Shown here in pieces: positions 45,377 to 52,738 of a stretch of DNA of 64,000 nucleotides. The notes under the pieces are model-generated. The model worked only from the letters and a program-made list of their open reading frames with translations, ran no database searches and was not told the DNA's origin. Position 1 is the first letter of the stretch; every line of letters begins with the position of its first letter. Origin of the DNA: Catenulispora yoronensis (GTDB lineage Bacteria; Actinomycetota; Actinomycetes; Streptomycetales; Catenulisporaceae); NCBI RefSeq assembly GCF_039531695.1, contig NZ_BAAAQN010000031.1:1-64000 (forward strand), given 5' to 3'. The position numbers and the translations under genes are program-made.

Positions 45377-46932
45377 CGGGCCCCGTTCCGGCGGATCAGC
45401 TGCTCCAGCTCCAGCACCGGCTCCAGCACGTTGATCGGGCGGATCATGGTCCTGATGACCGGGTCGCCGTTGGCCGAGATGTTGACGTTGGACGGCCCCG
45501 AGGTCTCGTAGCCGGTGCTCTTGTGCGGCAGCTGCTGGAACCCGACCGAGGAGGTGACGAAGTACAGCCGGCGCTCGGCGCGGAAGGCGCCGCGCAGGGT
45601 GTTGCGCACGGCGGTCGCCGACTGGCTGGTCTGCTCGCAGACCAGGTCGAAGAACGCCTCGGCGTGCTTGTGCGGGACGGTCGGCTGGCCGAAGCTGTCC
45701 TGGCCGAGCATCCCGGCCTTCTTGGCCAGCTCGTGCACCACCGGGTCGTCGAACTTCGCGATGCACACGGCGACGTGGTGCGGCAGCCGGGCCCCGACGA
45801 ACAGGTCCAGGTCCTGGGCCCGGGACTTCAGCTCCTCCAGGACGTCGTTGACGTAGTCGAAGGAGTTGGCGTCGCGCAGCTCGGCGGTCGGGTCGAACAG
45901 GTAGATCATGCCGTCGGAGTGCAGCAGGGCGTCGACGATCGTCTCTTTGGCGTCGTGGGCTTCGCTGCCGAACGCCTCGCCGGGGGCGTCGGGCACCCGC
46001 AGCTGGAACTCGACGTACTCGCCCTCGGGCTTGGCCTTGCGCAGGGCGAACCGCTTGCGGGACATGCGCGAACCGCCGATCTCGCCGCGCATGGTCCAGC
46101 TCAGGTTGGTGACCGTCTCGGTGTGGGTGGTGAAGGCTTTGGCGATCACCAGGCCGTTGCGCTCGATGGACTGGAAGCGCTTGCTCGGGCCGTCGTCGCC
46201 GGTCATCGTCCACTCGCCGAGGCCGGCGGCGGCGGAGTTCTCCACGGCGAAGGTCAGGGCACCGAGGTAGGTGGTCTTGCCGCTGGCCGGGCCGCCCCAC
46301 AGGGTGATCTTGGCGGTCGCCGCGGGAGACCGGGTGGCGCCGTTCGCGGACGCGGGGTTCCGCTCCGGCGGCGCGGTCATCGCCGAGGAGTCGTACGCGG
46401 TCGGGGTCGCGGTGGAATCGTGCAGGGTCGGGCCGGTGGCGGGGGTGGCAGCGGTGCCGGTGGTGGCAGCGGTGGCAGCGGTGCCGACACCGGCGGTCGC
46501 GCCCGCGGGGGTGGCGGTGTTGGTGCTGGTGCCGCTCGTGCCGCTGGTGCCGACACCGGCGCCGGTACCGGCGGCCGCCGCTCGGCCCGCCGCGGCCGAC
46601 GGGTCCGGTTCGGACGTCGGGGTGGCGGGGGTGGTCGGAGCAAGCGCCGGACGCGCGGTCGAGGCGGGCACCGACGACTCGCTCGCGAGCCGACGGGTCG
46701 CGACGGGACGCGCGGGCGGGCCGACGAGTTCGGCGCCCTGGAGCGGGATGCCCCCGAACCCGGGCACCGCGCGCCGGCCGGCGGACTCGGCCGGATCGGA
46801 TCCCTCGGCCTCGTTCGGGTTCTGGTTCTGGTTCGGGTTCTGGTTCTGGTTCTGGTTCGGGTTCTGGCTCTGATGCATGTTCGGGTTCGGGTTCGGGGCC
46901 GGAGTCGGCGGGTCGTTCTGGGGCGAGGTCAT
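45373..46932 (-). CDS. TRAFAC-like GTPase with N/Q-rich N-terminus
   Basis: A 519-residue P-loop NTPase. Walker A is KITLWGGPASGKTTYL at about residue 205; VPDAPGEAF serves as the second metal motif and AVCIAKFDDPVV as the base-recognition motif (KFD in place of NKxD). The first ~45 residues are almost only Asn, Gln and Pro, followed by a Thr/Ala-rich linker. The start is placed at an ATG with AGGAG upstream; a TTG 15 codons earlier is possible. It sits between a kinase gene and the GAP1-like gene, so phosphorylation or GTP binding could switch the large partner (inference). Confidence 0.78.
   Translation of the reverse strand: MTSPQNDPPTPAPNPNPNMHQSQNPNQNQNQNPNQNQNPNEAEGSDPAESAGRRAVPGFGGIPLQGAELVGPPARPVATRRLASESSVPASTARPALAPTTPATPTSEPDPSAAAGRAAAAGTGAGVGTSGTSGTSTNTATPAGATAGVGTAATAATTGTAATPATGPTLHDSTATPTAYDSSAMTAPPERNPASANGATRSPAATAKITLWGGPASGKTTYLGALTFAVENSAAAGLGEWTMTGDDGPSKRFQSIERNGLVIAKAFTTHTETVTNLSWTMRGEIGGSRMSRKRFALRKAKPEGEYVEFQLRVPDAPGEAFGSEAHDAKETIVDALLHSDGMIYLFDPTAELRDANSFDYVNDVLEELKSRAQDLDLFVGARLPHHVAVCIAKFDDPVVHELAKKAGMLGQDSFGQPTVPHKHAEAFFDLVCEQTSQSATAVRNTLRGAFRAERRLYFVTSSVGFQQLPHKSTGYETSGPSNVNISANGDPVIRTMIRPINVLEPVLELEQLIRRNGAR
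46812..46872. repeat. Hexanucleotide repeat encoding Asn-Gln/Asn-Pro
   Basis: Repeated GGTTCT and GGTTCG units on the plus strand, read on the minus strand as alternating Asn with Gln or Pro at the start of the GTPase. Such arrays change length easily. Confidence 0.75.
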
Positions 46933-46978
46933 TTTCGGGTGGCTCCTGTCGGACGCCGAGGCGGATGGGGTCTTCAAC

Positions 46979-49900
46979 TCACGCGGTCGCAGGGCCCTGC
47001 GGTCGCCGCGGGTGGAGCAGGAACGGGATGGGCACCGCCTCCTCGACGTCCTGGACCGGGGACCAGGCGCTGACCGAGCGCAGGACCTCGCGGGCGTCCG
47101 CGCCGGCCAGCGGCCCGGTGTGGTCCCCGAGGAACGTCTCCCACATCGCGGCGGCCTTCGGGGCCGCGTCGTAGGGGATGGAGCGCAGCGGCGGCAGGTG
47201 GGCGTCCAGGGGCTCCAGGACGGCGGTGGCGCGGACGCCGGCCACGGCCTGGAGGCGGTGCAGTGCGTCGGTGGCGTCGGTCCGGTTCGGGCAGTGGTGG
47301 ACGTGGACGTCGTCGTGGGTCGGGGGATGCGGCGGACGGCTGGCGATGGCCAGCACCGAGTGCCGGGCGCCGAGGCGCCAGCCGAAGCCGGGCGCGGCGA
47401 GCACGTCGAGCGCCTCCTCCAGCGGCGCCGCCAGGTCGTGCTCGACCAGGGCGGGCTTCAGGCCGCCGACCCAGGCCGCGGCGGTCCGGGGGTCGCCGAA
47501 GGGCCGGACGAACAGCTCCGGGTCGTGCAGGCGGCGCACCTCGGCGGGCTCGACCTCCCAGCGCGGGCGGCGCGGCGGCGCGGTCGGGTCCAGCAGGTGG
47601 TCGCCGTAGGCGACGATCGCGACCCGGGTGTCCGCGGCCTCGGCGGCCGCGGCCAGCACCTCGGCCAGGAACCGCAGCCGGGGGGCGAGGTTCTCGTCCG
47701 AGGCGCCGAGCTCGACGGTGACCGCCAGGTCCACGGGCGGGGCGCCGATCCGGTGGGTCCGGGTGGCGCGCGCGGGCAGCCGGCCGCGGACCGCCTGCCA
47801 GGTGCTCGCGGCGTCGACGACGGTCCCCGGCGGCCGGCCGGGCACGTGGACGGCCACCTGGTCCCGGGCCGTCAGCGCGACGGAGAGGTTGAGCTCGGAC
47901 CCGGGCGGCGGCGGATCGAGCAGCCAGACCGAGATGGTCTCCCAGTCCTCCGGGCGCGGGCCCCGCATCGCCACCACCGGCAGCAGCAGCGGCTCGGCCG
48001 TGGCCTCGGGGGCGCGCAGGGTCCGGGTCACGACGGCGTCGGCGGCGCCCGGGCGGACGGCGGTGCCGAACAGGGGCACCGGGTACGCCGCCACCTCGCC
48101 GGTCGCCTCGTCGACGCGCGCCGTCACCAGGGCCAGCGGCCAGGCCGCGGGCAGCACCCGCAGCACCGACGCGACGATGTCGGGCACGCCGCGGCCGGGT
48201 CGCAGAGCCGCGTCGAGATGCGGCCGGCGGGCGGAGCGCACGGCGTCGGCGACCAGGTTCAGCAGCGGCCAGCCGGGGTGCCGGCGGATCAGGACCAGCG
48301 GGGTGTCCGGCGCGGCGTCGGCGGCGAGGTCCAGCAGGGCCCGCAGGGCCTGGAGGACCATCCGGCGGACCAGCCGCAGACCGTCCGGCGCGCCGTCGGC
48401 CGGCAGCAGGTCCGGCGGGGTGTCGGGGAGCAGGTCCGGCAGCAGGTCCAGCGGGCCGTCCGCGGGCCGGCCGGGGACCAGGTCCAGGACCAGGTCCAGG
48501 GGCGCGTCCTGGGGTTCGCCGGCGAGGACGAGGGTGAGCAGGTCCGGGTCGGCGTGGCCCGGGTGGCCGGCGTGGCTTGGGTGGCCGGGGTGGTCCGGGT
48601 GGCCGGGGTGGCCGGGGTGGCCGGCATGGCCCGCGTGGCCCGGGACGGCAGGGCTCTGATCCGCCCGGCCCGTACCGCCGCCCTGCCCGGGCCAGGGCAC
48701 GGTGGCCACCGCCTCGGCGATCCCGCCGGCGGGCGAGCCGCTGAGGCGCCGCACAACGAGACCGGACGCCGTGACCTCGGCGACGAGCGCGCCGGGCAGC
48801 CGGCCCTCGGCCACCGCCGCGATCAGCACCTCCAGGTCGGCGTTCCGGTCCGGGACCGCCGCCGCGGCGCCCTGGGCCGCCAGCAGCGCGGTGTCGGCCT
48901 CGGCGTCGTCGAGGTCGTCGACCCCGGCCAGCCGGACCAGGCGGGCCAGCCGGGCCCGCGAGGCCCCCGGGATGTCGCCGAGGACCCGGGCCGCGGATTT
49001 GAGGACGCGACCGCGCCGCGCGCGGGCCTCGGCCTGGCCGACGTCGGCCACCGGCACCGCCGGGCCCATCGGGCGGAAGCGCATGCCGGGGGCGGCGCTG
49101 TGGCTGGGGGCGTCGGGCGTGTCAGGCGCGTCGGGCAGGGCCGACGGGTCCGGCGCGTTCGACGGATCCGGCACGTTCGGCTGGTTCAGCACGTTCGGCT
49201 GGTTCGGCTGGTTCGGTGCGCCAGGACCGCCGGGCCCCTCCAGGTCGTCCGCCTCCAGGACTTTGGTGGGCGTGTAGACCTCGGTCGGCGTCTGGTCCAC
49301 GGCCGGGGCCAGGATCTTCGTCCGGTCGACGGCCTCGGGTTCGGGCTCGCGCTGGGACGGGAACAACATCTGCGTCATCAGCTCCGGGCCGAACTCCCGG
49401 GTGTGTTCGAGCAGCTCGTGCTTGGCGAGCAGCCGCTGCAACCGCTGGTGTTCCAGGGCGACGGTCTCGGGGATCCACTCGCTGAACCACTCCCGCGCGC
49501 CGGCCGGCAGCTGGAGGGCCAGCTGCTCCAGAGTCGGGCGCGCGGACGCCTCTTTGGCGAAACAAGGCTCAAGAAACTTCCACAGCTTGAGATTGAGCCC
49601 TTCGCCGCTCGGCAAGTCCTTGGCGTGGTGCGCCGCGAGGACCTCCATCGCGGACCCGGGAAGCGGCGGCCGTCCGGTGGCGGCGTAGTAGAGGGTGGCC
49701 GCCAGCGCGTAGACGTCGGCGGGCTCCCGCGCCTCAAGGAGCTTGCTGATCTGCTCCGGAGGGCAGTAGGCGTAGGAGCCGATCTTGTCGAGATGGCTGG
49801 TGATGGAGGGCCCGCCGTCGACGAGGAAGCCCATCAGACCGAGGTCGATGATGGTCGGCGCGGTGCGGTCCAGCAGCACGTTCGCGGGCTTGATGTCCCG

Positions 49901-50332
49901 GTGCAGCTTGCCGGCGTTGTGGATGGCCGAGACCGCGTCGATGAGCAGTGCCGCCAGCGCCCAGGTGAACTCCGTCGGGAATCCGGTGCCGGTCGCCTGC
50001 ACCGCCGTGCGCACCGCCTCGCTCACCGACGGACCAGGAACGTACGGCGTGGCGAGCCACGGCGGCTTCGATTCCAGATCGTAGGAATGGACGCGGGTGA
50101 CCAGCGATCCGGCGAGCGCCACCTGCGAATGGATCGCCTCGCGGGTGAAACGCCGAATCGCGTCCTCATTCGGGGCGTGGCCGCCATGCGGTACCTTCAG
50201 CGCGAACGCCCTCCGGGACGCGTCCTCCATCGCGAGATAGACCGTCGCGAATCCGCCCGCGCCGATCCTCGCTTTGACAGTGAACCCTGGTATTTCAGGG
50301 AACGTGGAGTCGGCCTCGAAACCGTCAGGCAT
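46979..50332 (-). CDS. Ser/Thr protein kinase with repeat linker and vWA-like tail
   Basis: A 1117-residue protein. The kinase domain has the Gly loop GAGGFATV (residues 24-31), the catalytic Lys in FALKVP (46), HRDIKPANVLL and a DLG in place of DFG. After it come repeats of Asn-Gln-Pro and Asp-Pro, then a His-Pro-Gly repeat (about 48551-48648). The C-terminal half has predicted alpha/beta segments, including DLAVTVELGASDENLAPRLR, which could be a degenerate vWA domain without a MIDAS. The start is the ATG of MPDGFEAD with GGGGGG upstream; an ATG 13 codons earlier has no ribosome site. No membrane helix, so it is cytoplasmic. Confidence 0.85.
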   Translation of the reverse strand: MPDGFEADSTFPEIPGFTVKARIGAGGFATVYLAMEDASRRAFALKVPHGGHAPNEDAIRRFTREAIHSQVALAGSLVTRVHSYDLESKPPWLATPYVPGPSVSEAVRTAVQATGTGFPTEFTWALAALLIDAVSAIHNAGKLHRDIKPANVLLDRTAPTIIDLGLMGFLVDGGPSITSHLDKIGSYAYCPPEQISKLLEAREPADVYALAATLYYAATGRPPLPGSAMEVLAAHHAKDLPSGEGLNLKLWKFLEPCFAKEASARPTLEQLALQLPAGAREWFSEWIPETVALEHQRLQRLLAKHELLEHTREFGPELMTQMLFPSQREPEPEAVDRTKILAPAVDQTPTEVYTPTKVLEADDLEGPGGPGAPNQPNQPNVLNQPNVPDPSNAPDPSALPDAPDTPDAPSHSAAPGMRFRPMGPAVPVADVGQAEARARRGRVLKSAARVLGDIPGASRARLARLVRLAGVDDLDDAEADTALLAAQGAAAAVPDRNADLEVLIAAVAEGRLPGALVAEVTASGLVVRRLSGSPAGGIAEAVATVPWPGQGGGTGRADQSPAVPGHAGHAGHPGHPGHPDHPGHPSHAGHPGHADPDLLTLVLAGEPQDAPLDLVLDLVPGRPADGPLDLLPDLLPDTPPDLLPADGAPDGLRLVRRMVLQALRALLDLAADAAPDTPLVLIRRHPGWPLLNLVADAVRSARRPHLDAALRPGRGVPDIVASVLRVLPAAWPLALVTARVDEATGEVAAYPVPLFGTAVRPGAADAVVTRTLRAPEATAEPLLLPVVAMRGPRPEDWETISVWLLDPPPPGSELNLSVALTARDQVAVHVPGRPPGTVVDAASTWQAVRGRLPARATRTHRIGAPPVDLAVTVELGASDENLAPRLRFLAEVLAAAAEAADTRVAIVAYGDHLLDPTAPPRRPRWEVEPAEVRRLHDPELFVRPFGDPRTAAAWVGGLKPALVEHDLAAPLEEALDVLAAPGFGWRLGARHSVLAIASRPPHPPTHDDVHVHHCPNRTDATDALHRLQAVAGVRATAVLEPLDAHLPPLRSIPYDAAPKAAAMWETFLGDHTGPLAGADAREVLRSVSAWSPVQDVEEAVPIPFLLHPRRPQGPATA

Positions 50333-50374
50333 CCCAGAATCCCCCCAGCACAATTCAGTTTTTTCGGCCATCAC

Positions 50375-50881
50375 GGAGGCATCCGGGGACGGACCTGCGG
50401 GGTCCTAGGAGAACGCGGCCATCCTGAGCCCGCGTCGGAAGAATGCGTCAGCCCGATCGCATTCAGATCTTGACTCCGTACCAAAGCCGCTTCGCCGCAA
50501 GGTTATCGCCAATCTCGTCAGACTTCGAACATAGCGAAACCCCTTGCGGGAGAACACCTACGAAATGGTTCACGTTGTTCCGGTCTTAATATTCCCGGGC
50601 GTCATCGCGAACCCCTCCCCCGCGTTTCGGATCCGCCGGCGGAACACACCGCATTGACGTTCGAATACCACTGCGGACCGCCCGGCGCCCGGGTCCCGTC
50701 CGACCGGCGACTTCGGCCAGGTTGTGAGGGGACGAGAGCCTTCGGACGTATTTGCCGCGCACTGATTCTCATCTTGAATCGCGCCCGCAACATCGATACC
50801 TTTCGGCATGCCTTCGCGGCCCCGACCTCCGCTTCCGCGGTGTCGGGCACGGTCGCGACACATCTGACTCAGGGGGGAACC
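50375..50881. other. Divergent intergenic region
   Basis: About 510 bases between the kinase gene and the PH-like gene. It must carry promoters both ways. A TTGACG occurs at 50654 without a convincing -10. The open frame that runs through the right half of this region is an upstream extension of the PH-like gene with no protein character. Confidence 0.4.
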
Positions 50882-51412
50882 GTGCCGCTGACGCGTGCCG
50901 GAATGCGCAAGCAAGTCGTCCAGAACCTTTCCCAGGTGGCTCCGCCCGGTGAGGAGTTCGTGGCCTGCGTCCACGTCGAGACCGGCATGAGCCCGTGGCT
51001 GGCCCACTTGCTGGAGCGGATCCCGCTGGTGGGCGGGCTGATCGGCATCGCGATCTACTCGTCGCGGGAGTACTACTTCATCACCCTGACGAACACCAGC
51101 CTGGTGGTCCACCGCGCGGCGCGGCTGACGAACCGGCCGAAGGACTTCATGTTCGCCGTGCCGATCGCCGCCTCGCCGATCTCGGACATCAAGAAGGGCT
51201 GGCTGCTGTGGAGCCGGATGCACTTCCTGTTCCCGGGCGAGCTGAAGCCGTCGCGCCTGAACTTCCACCGGATCTGGAACGCTGACATCCAGCACTTCAT
51301 CGCCGCGATGCCGCACGCGGTGGAGGGGGCGGAGAAGTTCGGCGTCGCACCGGCGATCCCCGGGCAGGGGACGTTCGCCGCGGACGCGGTGCCGAGCGAC
51401 CAGCAGCGGTAA
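50882..51412 (+). CDS. Small PH-like domain protein
   Basis: A 176-residue protein. It starts at a GTG with the strong site AGGGGGGAA just before it. After a helical N-terminus it reads EYYFITLTNTSLVVHRAARL and MHFLFPGELKPSRLNFHRIW, a strand pattern like bacterial PH-domain proteins. IPLVGGLIGIAIYSSREYYF is hydrophobic and might touch the membrane. Function unknown. Confidence 0.65.
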   Translation: MPLTRAGMRKQVVQNLSQVAPPGEEFVACVHVETGMSPWLAHLLERIPLVGGLIGIAIYSSREYYFITLTNTSLVVHRAARLTNRPKDFMFAVPIAASPISDIKKGWLLWSRMHFLFPGELKPSRLNFHRIWNADIQHFIAAMPHAVEGAEKFGVAPAIPGQGTFAADAVPSDQQR

Positions 51413-51504
51413 GGACAACAGCGACCACGGGGGATCCGCTACTCACGCACTCGCCGAAGCACGTTGACGTCGGGGCGGCGGCAGCAGCACGTCCGCCCCA
51501 CGCT

Positions 51505-52245
51505 TTACGCAGCTGCCGGTGCTGACGCCGCGAGGCGAAGGCCCACGCCGATCGCCGCGAAGTCCTGCTCGTACACGCCATGTCGGCGCGCGCACCGGGC
51601 CAGGTCGCGGTCGTGGCGGAACGCGCCGCCCCGGGTGATGTGCCGGTCGAAGGCCCAGTCCTCGGTGGCGGGTACCTCGGCCGGGGCACCCGGATACGGC
51701 GCATAGGGAGTGGAGGTCCACTCGTCGGCGTTGCCCGCCATGTCCAGCACGCCGAACGGGCTGGCGCCGTCGGGGAAGGACCCGACCGGGGTGGTGGTGC
51801 CGATGCCGAGGTCCATCAGGTTGGCCAGGCCGATCCGATAGTGGTCGCCCCAGGGGAATTCGCGGGCGTCGTCACCGCGGGCCGCACGCTCCCATTCGTC
51901 CTCGGTGGGCAGGCGCACGTCCTGGCCGTCGAGCCGGGCGCCGAGCCAGCGGCAGTACGCCGTCGCCGACTCCCAGTCGACGCCGATGACCGGGTGGTCC
52001 GCCGGGCCGTGCGCGGCCGGCCTCCCGGTGGCCTCGGCGAACAGCGTCCACTGAGCGACGGTGACCTGAGTGCGGGCGATCCGGAACGCCGGGACATGGA
52101 CCTCTGCGCGCGGCGCCTCTTTCAGATACCACTGCACCGGCACACCGGTGTCGGCATAGCGCTCGGCCACACTCGCGATCTCGCCGGTCGGTGTTCCCCG
52201 GCGTAGCAATCCGGCCGGGATGTCGACCCAGTCCACCGCATCCAT
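51505..52245 (-). CDS. FGE-sulfatase fold protein (SUMF1 family)
   Basis: A 246-residue protein of the formylglycine-generating-enzyme fold. DWVDIPAGLLRRGTPTGEIA opens it; HPVIGVDWESATAYCRWLGA, RLPTEDEWERAARGDDAREF and GVLDMAGNADEWTSTPYAP are the family hallmarks. The C-terminal RCARRHGVYE region has one Cys where true FGEs have two, so it is more likely an EgtB/SUMF1-type relative or an inactive member than a sulfatase activator. Start at the ATG of MDAVDWVD behind GGAGAGG. Confidence 0.82.
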   Translation of the reverse strand: MDAVDWVDIPAGLLRRGTPTGEIASVAERYADTGVPVQWYLKEAPRAEVHVPAFRIARTQVTVAQWTLFAEATGRPAAHGPADHPVIGVDWESATAYCRWLGARLDGQDVRLPTEDEWERAARGDDAREFPWGDHYRIGLANLMDLGIGTTTPVGSFPDGASPFGVLDMAGNADEWTSTPYAPYPGAPAEVPATEDWAFDRHITRGGAFRHDRDLARCARRHGVYEQDFAAIGVGLRLAASAPAAA

Positions 52246-52334
52246 CCGCCTGTTCCTCTCCGCATGGCTGCCCAGCTTCCCGGCTGCCATGATCTCCCGG
52301 ACGGCCGGCGGCGGACATCGGCCGATGGACCTAC

Positions 52335-52376
52335 GGCTTGCGGCTTACGACTTGTGGCTTATGGCTTACGACTCGT
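52335..52376. repeat. Two tandem 21-bp repeats
   Basis: Units 52335-52355 and 52356-52376 agree at about 18 of 21 positions, each carrying GGCTTACGACT. They lie in the intergenic region ahead of the M4 protease gene. Confidence 0.7.
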
Positions 52377-52571
52377 GCTGTCAGACCCTGAGCATCAGTC
52401 GTTTCTCCGTGCTGGGTGGGGGCGTGGGGGGCGAACTCCAGAAACAAGAGTCGCCAAGACGTGCCCTGATACAAGGCGTAGGGATGCCATGTAGTAGCGG
52501 CGTTCACCGAGGTCACGACCCGGACCGGCGGACCGGGGCCGGGCGCCGCCGATTTAACGCTTTGATACCCG

Positions 52572-52600
52572 TTGACGTCCGGCATGCACGCGATTACGTT
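52572..52600 (+). promoter_or_regulatory. Candidate promoter of the M4 protease gene
   Basis: TTGACG (52572-52577), a 17-base spacer and TACGTT (52595-52600). Spacing is ideal for a housekeeping sigma factor; the -10 is weak. It leaves a leader of about 130 bases before the GTG start. Confidence 0.5.
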
Positions 52601-52738
52601 CCCCAGCGGACGTCAGCGTTCGCGACCTGAATCCGGCACCGGGTCGAGATACCTGCGTTCTGCGTCGCGCCCTGCCACCAAGCATGGGCGCGCGTACTCT
52701 CCGCACACCCTTCGCAACACTCCCGCGAAAGGAAACTC

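Noticed and set aside
40280..45511. A 1743-residue open frame on the plus strand
   Set aside because: It is the antisense of the vWA and GAP1-like genes; the product is Arg/Gly/Gln-rich and repeats no known fold. Long antisense frames are normal at this GC content.
46877..50473. A 1198-residue open frame on the plus strand opposite the kinase
   Set aside because: The minus strand encodes clear kinase motifs; the plus-strand product is low-complexity Arg/Gly/Val.
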